A program made the position numbers and the translations under genes. This document shows positions 1-11,078 of a stretch of DNA of 64,000 nucleotides, one piece after another. Under the pieces are notes generated by a model, which worked only from the letters and a program-made list of their open reading frames with translations, was not told the origin of the DNA and did not search any database. The stretch is taken from positions 46,767,088-46,831,087 of the forward strand of contig CM038040.1 of the NCBI GenBank assembly GCA_021397845.1, written 5' to 3'. The stretch comes from Areca catechu. Its lineage: Eukaryota > Streptophyta > Magnoliopsida > Arecales > Arecaceae. Every line of letters begins with the position of its first letter. Positions within the stretch are counted from its first letter, which is position 1.

Positions 1-279
1 CAAGGCTAGAGATAAAGAATGTCTCCGCATGGCAACATATCGATAATGGTTGGCTCGATATTACAATTCGCGCATGAGATCCAGGTCCTTCTATCTTGGG
101 GACCTCATCCTACGATGGGCAGAGGTTTCTCGATAGGCGAAGTAGGGCAAGCTATCCCCGAATTGGAAAGGCCCATAGTGGATGGGTCAAAGTGCTGCAC
201 CAGGAAGCATATCGAATTATCGAACTCAACGGAGCTCAAATCCCATGGACATGGAATGCAGAGAACTTGAGGATGTACT
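1..279 (+). pseudogene. Gypsy (Tat) integrase C-terminus, decayed
   Basis: This is the end of a pol polyprotein. One frame reads a GKLSPNWKGP motif. After a frameshift near 170 another frame reads a tail with TWNAENLRMYYL, both typical of the integrase C-terminal region of Tat-type Gypsy elements. The zinc finger and catalytic core lie to the left of the window. At least one frameshift and one stop make it nonfunctional. In the family this region follows the DDE core and helps bind DNA. The end of the reading frame is directly followed by the tandem array. Confidence 0.7.
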
Positions 280-339
280 ATTTGTGATATGTATTCCTTA
301 TTTAGAGGTATAATTGAGCTACTTTTTCCCTAGAAGGAT

Positions 340-1250
340 GTCTACTCATCTGATCTGAAGTCAAACGAAGCCCGATAAGATGCTCTACAGTACCATCCTT
401 CCAGATTGCCTGCTCCACAGCACCCATGCCTATTTGTCCAACCCGAAGTCAGACGAAGCCTCATAAGATGCTCTACAGTACTGTCCCTCTGGATGACCTG
501 TTCCATAACACCCGTGCCTATCCATCTGACCTGAAGTTAGATGAAGCTCGACGGGATACTCCATAGCACCGTCCCTCTTGATGGCCTACCCTACAGCATC
601 CGTGCCTACCAATCTAACCCAAAGTCATATGAAGCCTGATAGGATGCTCTATAGTACCGTCCCTTTGGATGGTCCATATCACCCGTGCCTATCCGTTTAA
701 CCTGAAGTCACATGAAGCCCATTGGGATGCTCTACAATATCGTCCCTTCGAATGACCTACTCCACAATACCCATGCCTATCCATGTTACCTGAAGTTACA
801 CAAAGCCCGACGAGATGCTCTATAGAACCATCCCTCCAGACAATCTTCTCCACCACACCCGTGCCTACCCATCTGACCCGAAGTTAGACGAAGCCCGATG
901 GGATGCTCTCTAGCACCATCCCTCCAGATGGCTTACTCAACAGCACCCGTGCCTATCCGTCTGACCTAAAATCAGACGAAGCTTGTGGGATGCTCTATAA
1001 TACCATCCCTCTAAATGACCTACTCCACAGCACCCGTGCCTATCCATCTGACCCAAAGTTAGATGAAGCTCGATGGGAGACTTTATAGCACCATTCCTCT
1101 AGACGGTCTACTCTGTAGCACCCGTGCATATCTATCAGACCCGAAGTCAGATGAAACTCGATGGGATGCTCCACAGCACCGCCCCTCTGAATGGTCTGAT
1201 CTACAGCACTTGTGCCTATCCATTTGGCAGGTAGCCAAATGAAAGTCCAT
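340..1250. repeat. 88-bp tandem repeat array, about 10 copies
   Basis: Successive units begin GATGCTCTA or close variants at 379, 467, 555, 643, 726, 814, 902, about 989, about 1077 and 1165. Spacing is 88 bp except one 83-bp unit. Each unit contains CACCCGTGCCTATCC and a GAAGTCAGACGAAGC-like segment. Because 88 is not a multiple of three and stops occur in every frame, the array is not coding. It lies between the pol end and the antisense ORF of element A. The Tat family Retand is known for an amplified tandem repeat in its 3' region. Confidence 0.9.
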
Positions 1251-1493
1251 GAACCCCTTCATGATGCCATCCCCCTGGTAATTTGTCCCGCAACATCGTT
1301 ATCTACCTATCCTGTTAGGAGCCGGGCAGAGTTCAGCAAGCCAACAGTGGGAGTTCAGAAGGGGAATAGTAAGAAAAAGAAAAGATGGTGATTCCAGTAG
1401 TGAAATTAGGTAATTTCATTCCTAGAAGGAAAACATTATAAGAGACAGTCCCCTGATAGGCCAGGGGAAATTACAAAATTCCTAAACAAAAAC
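1251..1493. other. Spacer between tandem array and antisense ORF
   Basis: No gene or further repeat is visible. This is probably the 3' untranslated side of the antisense ORF. Confidence 0.5.
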
Positions 1494-1986
1494 TAATTAC
1501 ATCATGGGCTCCTATTTGTCGAAGTCCTGAGTGGGGACCCCGCCAAACCAAAGGGCCTCTAAGGCGGTGTCCATCATCACCCCCATCTTGACCATCACTC
1601 GCATGATGGTCTCTCACATCGAACTCGGCTAGCCTGATATTTCGGCAGCTTTGATGGGTTGGGACTCCTACAAGGGGTTTGGGTCAGCCTTGGGCTCAAT
1701 GACCTTACCAACTTTGGTAAGCTCATCTTAGGTGACGACATCCGCACCTCCCTCCATCTATTCAGGCACTCCAGCGATGATGTCTATCAAGTCAGGTAGG
1801 TAGAAGGCATGAGCAACCTTCCTTTTGTATTCGTTGAAGCCCTTGTAGAAGGCATCACTGATCACTTCATTCACCTTGTCCTCAAACTCTATAAAAGCCT
1901 TGTACCACTCAACCACCTAGGATGCCTCTTCCTTGGCCGCCCTGACCACCACCTCAATTGCCATGGCCTTCTTCTCAATTGCCATG

Positions 1987-2265
1987 TGTTGGGTGGGGCC
2001 AGCTCATACCCTCGAGGTCAAGGGTTTGGACCCACAGAATGTGGGTGCCCCTGTTAAGATTAGGCTGGGGCCCATGCCAAGGTCCTCTGCCCTCAGGATG
2101 GGAGCCAGCTCGAGGTAGTATGCTGGTTTGGTCTTGAGGGGCTTGGCGAGGGGTTGACTCGTGTGCCCCGGGGGGTCGCTACGCTACCAGTTTAAGAGAG
2201 ATAAACATGCCTCTTAAAATAGGGGTGTTCCTTTTGTATGAATGGTTAGGGGCATCGATCCAACA
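1987..2265 (+). repeat. TRIM 5' LTR
   Basis: Starts TG and ends CA. It aligns over its whole length with 2340-2617, with scattered, mostly transition differences. Confidence 0.9.
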
Positions 2266-2267
2266 AT

Positions 2268-2280
2268 TGGTATCAGAGCC
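2268..2280 (+). other. TRIM primer binding site (initiator tRNA-Met type)
   Basis: TGGTATCAGAGCC lies two bases after the LTR end. The sequence just downstream contains GGTTCGTGTCC, which looks like a tRNA T-arm or B box. Confidence 0.85.
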
Positions 2281-2339
2281 GAGGTCACGGGTTCGTGTCC
2301 CCGCAGGCAGAACTCTCTGAAGGTTTCGCTGGAGGGAAT

Positions 2340-2617
2340 TATTGGGTGGGGCCAGCTCACACCCTCGAGGTCGGGGGTCTGGGCCCATGGAATGTGGGTG
2401 CCACTATTAAGGTGAGACTGGGGCCCATGCCAAGATCCTCTGCCCTCAAGGCAGGAGCCGGCTTGAGATAGTACACTGGTTTGGTCTTGAGAAGCTTAGC
2501 GGGGGGGTCGACTCGTGTGCCCCAGGGTCACTGCGCTACCGGTTTAAGAGTGATAAACCTATCTCTTATAATAGGGATGTTCCTTTTGTAAGAATGGTTA
2601 GGAGCATCGATCCGACA
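2340..2617 (+). repeat. TRIM 3' LTR
   Basis: Second copy of the LTR. Its first dinucleotide has decayed from TG to TA. The 3' flank begins with the CCATG duplication. Confidence 0.9.
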
Positions 2618-3345
2618 CCATGGTCCTGTCCTTGGCCAATTCGAGCCATACTTGAAGAGTGCAGATCCACCCCTCTTGGTGGGTCAACTTGGTTGTGGCC
2701 TCGGTGAAGCAGTTTTCTATCAGGACGATATACTCCTCCTTAACGATCTCCACTTCACGGTCACTCACTTGATCTTCGAGCTCGATGATCGAGTCATGCT
2801 CCTCTCGAAGCTCAACCTCCAGCTCCTTTATCCATGCCTTATGGAATAGAACTTGGTCCCCCAAGGCCTTAGCCTTCGTCGATGTGAAGTTGACCCTACT
2901 TCGAGACTCCTTTGCCTACCTAACCAATTGCTGGCATGTCGAGGAAGGCATCCTGGATGACCTAGAATCGAAGACTGAAGTGAGGTGGTTAACTAACCTC
3001 TCCCTTCTCAACTCCCAAGCTCATTGAAAGCATGGAAGACTTATCGCGAGGAGCTGGGAGAAAATTCTGGTGATGGTTTCACCCACAATGCACCAACTCC
3101 TCTCCATTCGATCGCAGGATGGCAGGATGAAGTCTAGCAGCATCTTGACCAGCCCGGCATCTTGGATGACCAACGCATTGAGTGGCATGGTCACCGATAC
3201 CTCCACCATCTCAGGAAGTGGAGTGGTCACCCCGAAAGGACCAACCAGTGTTAAGCATGGGGGTTGCACTTCCGTTGCGTCGGGGGATTTAGGCAGGTCA
3301 AGACCCTTCCCAGCTCAGCTGGGTTGCTTCCCTTCGGGAGACGAT

Positions 3346-5597
3346 TGTTAGATGTATGCCCTAAAAGCCATGTTGGCTTGACACATTTTAATTTTAGGGC
3401 ATGAACTTTGTACTTAATTTTTCTTGTTAATAAAAGGGCATTAGTTTCATTTATATTATTGTGTCTATGAATCATCCATGGAGTTAATGGACAATGACAC
3501 ATATTCTTAAGAGTTGAGAATCTAAGGCATGCATTTTTATAAATTAACTCCTAAAAGCTCCCGATTGTTAGAATATCACGAGGACGGTGATTGATCCATT
3601 AAAATCGATGCACATATCACTTCCCTTTTAGGGTAGATGAGTCTCTGACTTACAGTGTAGTGACACTGGAGTGAGAGTGCAGGTAGTTGATAGAGATCAA
3701 CGATATTGAGGATGACCAAGTACAGGAAGTTATATGGATGGCTACTCACTCATCGATAACTTCCTGATACTATAGTCGTGTGAATAGTTTCTTGACCTAG
3801 AGTGTCTCAGCTACTCACAATAAGGTTGCTGTAGTTTGATAGCACAATCACATGGTTCCTATCCATATGAGACCTTGCGGTGTTCGTTGACTGCAGTAAG
3901 TTTATTATAGGAGTAGGGTGTTCACTTGTAGGGATCTATCAGCCTTAGTAGTAAGGAATAATCCTATGCAAGCTTAATGAGACTAAGTCCAAAAATATAT
4001 GGTCATAGTAGGGTGATAATGAAAAGGTATTTTCATTAGTATCACAATTGGACTTGAGTCGATTAGGTTAAGCATATGACCGATGGGTTTGATGAGTATC
4101 CGTAACCAACATCATGTCAGGATTTTGATAGAGGAACAGAATCACATAGTAACGACACCTAGGGATTCCAATCCTATTCTACTAGGTTGCCACTACATAT
4201 TGCTAGGTATCACTGGTGGATTATGAGAGCCCGTTAGGATCATTTTTGGATTGATGATCCTAATTAGGGTGAGCTGAAATTGTTTAAGTCCATCGAAAGG
4301 AGTTTCGATGATGTATAATGAAGATTATAGCATGTCTCTTTACCAGACAGGATAGGACCTAAGGGATCACACACATTAGGAGCTCAAGTAACCAATCAGC
4401 AAATCAATTTGACCTAATTGTAAGTGTTACAATTAAGATTTGACCTAATTGTAAGTGTTACAATTAAGATTTGACTTAATTATAAATGTTATAATTAATT
4501 AGTTATGGATTAATTGCTAATTAAATTAAATTAGATTTAATTTAATTGACTTAGATCCAATTAATTAATCCTAATTGATTCAGGTCAATGTTTGCTTCGA
4601 AAGGGTTCGATCGGATTTAAAATCGGCTTCAGTTTGACTATAATATCATCACATTTGGACCATGACCTAGAGTCCAGTTAGACTTGGACTCTCTCTCTTT
4701 GTCTCCCCTTCCCTCCACACGTCTATGTGGGGCCCCTTGTGTTTGGGCGACAAAAGAAAGGTTGGGGCGTGTAATAGTGGGCACTAATATGGTTTTGGCG
4801 TGAGAGAACAAGAGAGGAGGAAGAGTCCTTCTTTTCTACTCCTCTTAAAACCTAAACCAGAAAAATCAAATTCCTTTTATTTAGGCATGGAGAAATAAAA
4901 GAGATAAATTATCATGATTTATAAAAAGGGGAAGAGAGAGGGGTGGCCGACCATAAGAAATATTGGCTTGAATATTTTTGGGCGTCTTCTCTTCTTTCGG
5001 GCGCTAATACCAGGGAGTCTCTCTCCTGGTGCCATCGTCTCTTCTCCCTTCCACTATATTTCTTCCTTGTGATCTTCAAGAGCGTTGAGAGGTCTTCTAC
5101 ATAAGAGGAAGAAAAGAGAAAAGGGTTCAAAGGTCTTACATAGCCCGATTTGCAAGATAGAAGCCGAAAGCCGGTCCGGATTCGTATCAGCACAGTTTTT
5201 AAAGCAAGCGATTTGCTAAAAGAGGAGAGGGCTACGAGGATCTAGTAGTCCGGTGCCCTCTATGACTCAGTTGCAAGAGCTTCGTGTGGATACCAGTAGA
5301 GGCCGGGCATTTGCACGGCTCCGATAGAATCCCAGCTTTTCAGTAGCAGATCTGCATGTTTTTCAGAGCATTCCAAGATAGTGATCTAGAAAAGTATTTT
5401 ATGCTTAAAATAATTTTTATTTCAGATCTGATATTTTTCTCATATGTTGCAGCATGTTAGAAATTTATGATAAATAAATAAGATTTATTTATGAATTGCA
5501 TGATTAGATATAAATTATTTTTATATCTGCTTCCACTGCGACGGGCTGTTGATGCTTGTTCAATTACAATTTTTTTGTTCCTGGGAGAATTTCAACA
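3346..5597 (+). repeat. Copia-1 5' LTR
   Basis: Begins TGTTAGATGTATGCCC and ends TTTCAACA. It is repeated at 11079-13277. Confidence 0.92.
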
Positions 5598-5598
5598 G

Positions 5599-5611
5599 TG
5601 GTATCAGATCC
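5599..5611 (+). other. Copia-1 primer binding site
   Basis: TGGTATCAGATCC begins two bases after the LTR and differs by one base from the usual plant Met-initiator site (GAGCC). Confidence 0.85.
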
Positions 5612-7105
5612 ATGGTTCTCCTTTTAACATGCATGCATGAAAATCAGATCTGAAAAATATTCAAATCAGTTAGAAAGATTATGATTTTTCATATCTATGT
5701 TGAACATGAGATTGTTTTAGCATAGAATTTTATGTTTTGAAAAATTATTTTCGAAATAAAATCATAATTTTCAGATCTGAAATTAAATTTAATAATCTGA
5801 AATTTTATTGATCAAGGGTTGCACAAAGTGACATAAGGTTATCCTACTATAGGGTTTATCCCTTATAGTGCAAAGGTTGTCGTACTTTAATGTATACCTG
5901 GTTTTGAAAAAAAGTTTTCAAAAATGGTTTTGATCGATTTATGATTATGAATGTTGTTGTATGAGATGCACAAAATTAGGGTTTAGATCTTAATATAATT
6001 TATGATCATAAGCCATTAATGTCATGCACTTAAACCTAATTTTAAAATTAATTTGATCAAGAAAATCAAATTAGGTGCATGAGGGTTTGGGTTGAACATA
6101 TTAGGTCTAGAGATTGGGCTGCGGGAATTAGGGCTTGATTTTATCAACAAGGAACCATAATATGATTTTGAGCAAGTGACTTAACCTAATCGGATGATGA
6201 TTAGGGTTAGGTCAAGTATGCTCAAAATTGGTTTTAGATGTAATGCCAGATCGACTCATTTGATAGTGAATCAATAAGTTAAGACCTAATTTGGCTCAGT
6301 GATGAGCCTAGATCATTAGATGACCTAATGAATCTTGTCAGTCAATTGGTGTCTAAGGAAGGTTTCGATCATGGTTTTAATTGGGGCTAACTCTTTCTCA
6401 ACCAACTAGTTTGGCGAAAAGATGGTAAATTGGCAGAACCCTCCCATGGATCAAATTGACCTGGCCAATTTGGTTGATTAAGTTTTTAAAAGGGTCACTT
6501 TTGATTTGAGTTCATCCATGCTAACTAATTTTAGTCAGACATGAGATTGTATTGACTTAATGTAATTGGTTAGTCATGATTTGGCTGATCAATTTAGAAG
6601 AGACCTGAACCTAAGCTTCTAATAAATATTAAGTCATAGGTCTTCCACCATTGTAGGTGTGCGGGTGTCCTACTGGTGTTGACTATTCTCGGCTGGTTAC
6701 AGTGGTCTAGTTGCATCGGAAAGACACAACCATCCTATTAGGGGCTTTGTCTAGCATGAATAGTGGGTCTGACTTAACTAATTATTGGACCAATAAACGG
6801 GCACGTTGAGGTTCCATGATTTAGAGACCAAGAGCTACAACTTGTACTAGATACATTGGACAAGAGTTGACCACTTATTGGTGTAGCGTGTTACCAATAA
6901 CCGGATACAGTGAGGTGCCGCACATCGATTTGACCGTAGCACCCACTAGAAACCTAAAGTCGCTGGATTTTCGCATCTCCATGGGGAGTGTGAGAGATCT
7001 GAAAAAATAGTGGAAGTTTTAAAATTATTTCTTAAAGACTTTAGAATAATTTTTATAATTAAGTATAAAGCATCTAATTTGAATCTTCTACTCCTGCAGT
7101 TAACC
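5612..7105 (+). other. Copia-1 untranslated leader
   Basis: About 1.5 kb of AT-rich sequence between the primer site and gag. No open frame or repeat is supported. It probably holds packaging signals, which cannot be located by eye. Confidence 0.55.
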
Positions 7106-10100
7106 ATGTCTACTTCAAATCCCTTAGTTCGTATTCTAGAGATAAACTGACTAGTAGGCCTCAATTTTAAAGATTGGTTGAGAAACTTCAAAATTATTTT
7201 GAGTTCTGAGAAGTTGGGCTATGTGCTTGACCATGAACCCCCTGTCTTACCTGACCATCCAAATGCTCGTCAAACAACTGCATATGAGAAATGGATGGAA
7301 GATGATAATAAGGTTAAGTGTTATATGTTAGCCTCAATGTTAAATGAATTGCAGAGCCAACATAAAGATATGCCAACTGCTAAATCGATTCTGATTCACC
7401 TACAAGAGTTATATGGTGAACAAAGTTGGATTGCACGCTTCGAAGTGTCGAAAAGGCTTTTCAACAACAAGATGCATGAAGGGCAGTCAATGCATGATTA
7501 TTGTTTGACAATGATCAAGGACATCGAACAGCTTGAGAAGCTGGACATTCCTATTCATAAGGAGCTTCAGGTGGATTTGATCCTCTAGTCCTTGACTAGT
7601 TCATATACTTAATTTGTTATGAACTATAATATGAAAAAGTTGAACTACACTTTGCCTAAATTGTTGAACATGTTGGTAAGTAATGAGAGGATCTTGAAGA
7701 GTTCAAGGGGCTTTGTTTACTCTATGGAGCAGTCTTCCTCCAAAAGAAAGTCTACTTAGAAGAAGAAGAAACCTATAAAGAAGCAAAAGAAGGAAAGCAA
7801 ACAGAAGAAGAAGGACACTCCCAAGAAAGCCAAGGTTAGCAAAGGAAAATGTTTCCACTGCAATACAGATGGCCACTAGAAAAGGAATTGTCCTCTCTAC
7901 CTGGAGAGCCTAAAGAAACAGAAGGAGGTTGCACCTTCTGAAGGTAAGCCTATACTCATTATTGAATCTAACCTAACAGTTTCATCTACTTCCAGTTGGA
8001 TTTTAGATCTTGGCTCTAGTGCTCATATATGCATTTCAATGCAGGGCTTGGAAAGAAGTAGAATGCTGAGAGAAGCTGAGATGGTCCTACGTGTCGGAAA
8101 TGGAGCAAAAGTTGCTACTCAAGCCATTGGATCATATTCTCTAGTGTTACCTTTAGGGTTTAGATTAGTACTTAGTGACTGTTATTTTGTGCTTGAAGCT
8201 AGTAGAAATTTGATTTCTATCTCTATGCTAGCATAGGAAGGATTTGAATTTATATTCAATAAAGATTTTTGTAGTATTTATTTGAGAAATAAATTGGTTG
8301 CAAAAGCTATTTTAATTGACAGTCTCTATCATTTGCATGCCGATGCATCTTTGTATATTAACAAGAAAATTGAAGTGAATGCCATAGGACATAAACGTCC
8401 TAGAGATGACCTAAATGAAAAATACATGTGGCACCTAAAGCACGGTCATATAGGTAAGGACAGAATAAACAAACTGGAAAGGGATGGGATGTTAGATTCA
8501 GTTAATTCTGAATCATACCTACCTTGTGAGTCATGTCTTCAAGGCAAAATGACCATGTTACCCTTTGTAGGACATGGGGAAAGGGCCATAGAATTACTTG
8601 CCCTGGTACATACTGATGTATGTGATCCATTTGATGTGCAGTCCAGAGATGGTTTTTACTACTTCATAATCTTTACTGATGATTGTTCATGGTATGGTTA
8701 TGTGTTTCTTATGAGACACAAATCTGAAGCTTTTGAAAAGTTCAAGAAATTCAGAAATGAGGTAGAAAAATAAACAGGTAAAACCCTTAAGGTTCTTCAA
8801 TCAGATCGGGGAGGAGAATACCTTAGTAGAAAATTTTTAGGTTATCTTAAGGACAATGGCATAGTCTCATAATGGACTCCACTTGGTATGCCTCAGCTCA
8901 ATGGGGTGTCTGAGAGGAGAAACAGGATATTATTAAATATGGTTCGATCCATGATGAGCTTCACTGACTTGCCTTTATTTTTTTGGGGAAATGCCCTACA
9001 AACTTTAATTTATATTATAAATAGGGTTCTGTCTAAATCTGTTCCTACCACACCATATGCGATTTGGCATGGTAAAAAACAAAGTCTTGCCCATTTCAAG
9101 ATTTGGGGATGTCTTGCCTATGTCAAGAGACTAATGGTGAACAAGTTGAAATCTAGATCTGTGAAAGCTCGGTTTATAAGATATCCTAAAGAAACTTATG
9201 GATATTATTTTTACCTTCCAGAAAATTATAATGTGATTGTGAGCAGACATGCCACATTTCTTGAAAAATAGTTTATTCAGGAAGGTGGTAGTGGAAGGTT
9301 AATTGAACTTGATGAAAAAGTCTCTGAAGAGCAACTAGCTGGAGATAATATCGAACCTAATCAACCAATACACGTAAATGCTCTTCCACCTCGTAGATCT
9401 ATTGGAGTCTTTAAACCTCCTGAAAGGTACTTGGGTATGCTTACAAAGGATATAAAAGAAATGTTTCTTATTGGGAACAAGGATCAATTGATTGATCCTA
9501 AGACTTATGATGAGGCGATGTCAAACATTGACTCCGAGAAATGGTTGAGTGCTATGAAATCAGAAATTGATTCAATACATTCTAACCAAGTTTGGTCCTT
9601 AATGGATCCACCAGAGGGTATTGTACCTATTGGTTGTAAATAGATCTACAAAAGAAAAATAGGTGTAGATGGTATGGTAGAGACCTTTAAAGCAAGGTTG
9701 GTGGCGAAAGGGTATAGTCAACGTGAAGGCATTGACTATCATGATACCTTTTCACCAGTAGCTATGCTGAAATCCATCCGTACATTGCTTGCAATTGCAA
9801 CATATCATGATTATGAGATATGGCAGATAGATGTGAAAACTGTATTTCTGAATGGATATCTTGAGGAAGATATCTATATGGAGCAGCCTTTGAATTTCAC
9901 TTCCAATGATGAAGATCATAAGGTTTGCAAGCTGCATAGATCAATCTACAGATTGAAGCAAGCTTCTTGAAGTTGGAATACGCATTTTGATGATGCAATC
10001 AAATCGTTTGATTTTATCAAGAATGAGGATGAGCCATGTATTTACAGGAAGGCTAGTGAAAGGGTAGTAACATTCCTCGTATTGTACGTGGATGACATCC

Positions 10101-11064
10101 TCCTTATTGGGAATGATATTTCCATGTTGACTTCGGTCAAAAGTTGGTTATCTAAGGAATTCTCTATGAAAGACTTAGGTAAAGCATCTTATATTTTGGG
10201 GATTAAGGTCTATAGAGATAGATCTAATCGGATGCTTGGCCTTTCACAAAAATATACATAGAGGAAGTGCTGAAAAGGTTCAGCATGGAGAACTCTAAAA
10301 GAGGATTGTTACCTCTTCGGCATGGCATTAATCTCTCCAAGAAAAAAATGTCCTAACACACCTGAAGAGATTCAACGCATAAGCAAGATTCCATATGCTT
10401 CGGTAATTGGAAGCCTTATGTATATCATGTTATGTACTCGACCTAATATAACTCTTGCTGCGAGTGTCACGAGCAGATATCAGTTGAATCCAGGTGAAGA
10501 ACACTGAACAGCTGTGAAGAACATTCTAAGTACTTGAGAAGGACTAAAGATTTATTCTTAGTCTTTGGAAGGAGTTCAGAATTAGGGATAAAGGGATATA
10601 CATACTCAGACTTTATGTCAGATCCTGATGATGGAAGGTCTACATCAGGGTCTGTGTTTTTGTGCAATGGTGGGGCAACTAGTTGGAAAAGTTCCAAGCA
10701 GCTCATCATAGCAAATTCAACAATAGAAGTAGAGTACATCGCTGCCTCTGAAGCTGCAAAAGAAGCCTTCTAGTATAAAAAGTTCATTGCAGAGCTTGGA
10801 GTGATGCCATCTGATGTCATTCCCATATATTGTGACAATAATGGTGCAATAGCTCTTGCTAAGGAGCCCAGGTCTCACTAGAAGTTTAAGTATATTGAGC
10901 GACGGTTTCATATCATACGCGACTACCTCGAGAAGAAATATGTTGAGGTGCGAAGAGTAGACTCCACGAATAATGTGGCAGACCTGACTAAGACTCTGAG
11001 CCTTCAAAAGGCTGAAGTCCACTTTGAGAAAATGGGACTTAGATATGTAGCCAATTGGCTTTAG
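7106..11064 (+). pseudogene. Copia-1 gag-pol polyprotein, many stops and frameshifts
   Basis: The start is ATG at 7106, in frame with gag (KCYMLASM and LQELYGEQS). Next come a zinc knuckle CFHCNTDGH-stop-KRNC (about 7850), protease with DLGSSAHIC instead of the usual D-S/T-G (about 8000), integrase with HLKHGH, CESCLQGK and HTDVCDPF (8420-8700), reverse transcriptase with YVDDILLIGND (about 10085), and RNase H with STIEVEYIAASEA (about 10720). About twelve in-frame stops occur, for example at 7148, 7588, 8233, 8771, 9269, 9641 and 9968, nearly all where Gln, Trp or Arg is expected. A compensating pair of frameshifts lies between 10230 and 10320, and a one-base loss near 10528. The reading ends at 11064, just before the polypurine tract. 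In life it would form capsids and copy and integrate the element. Confidence 0.92.
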
Positions 11065-11078
11065 TGCAAGTGGGAGAT
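11065..11078 (+). other. Copia-1 polypurine tract
   Basis: GCAAGTGGGAGA lies directly before the 3' LTR and is the expected primer for plus-strand DNA synthesis. Confidence 0.8.

Larger units (their letters stand above)
1987..2617 (+). mobile_element. TRIM (terminal-repeat retrotransposon in miniature), 631 bp
   Basis: Two direct LTRs of 279 and 278 bp flank an interior of only 74 bp. The left LTR runs TGTTGGG...CCAACA, the right one TATTGGG...CCGACA. A primer binding site TGGTATCAGAGCC (2268-2280) matches the 3' end of initiator Met tRNA. A purine-rich tract GGAGGGAA precedes the right LTR. The flanks carry a perfect 5-bp duplication CCATG at 1982-1986 and 2618-2622. There is no coding capacity, so mobilisation would depend on proteins from another LTR element. 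It lies inside the antisense ORF of element A, and removing it plus one duplication joins that ORF. Confidence 0.92.
1494..3345 (-). pseudogene. Antisense ORF of element A, C-terminal coiled-coil part
   Basis: Reading leftwards, this piece continues the antisense ORF after the Copia insertion at 3346. It encodes a Glu/Lys-rich helical stretch likely to form a coiled coil (2598-2864, with KELEVELREEHDSIIELEDQ). After the TRIM (1987-2617) it continues with AKEEAS, then a GFNEYKRKVAHAFYLPDL motif and an acidic tail ending about 1494. Both the coiled coil and the GFN(E/K)YK motif recur in the antisense ORF at 49964-51522. This suggests a common protein family. Several stops are in frame. The function of this C-terminal part is unknown; it is not a recognisable gag, protease or reverse transcriptase. 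Confidence 0.65.

Noticed and set aside
340..1250. Regular repeats that might suggest a CRISPR array
   Set aside because: Units are contiguous 88-bp tandem repeats without unique spacers, in plant DNA next to a retrotransposon.
2266..2312. A possible tRNA gene
   Set aside because: Only a primer site and a B-box-like word are present. No acceptor stem or A box can be built.
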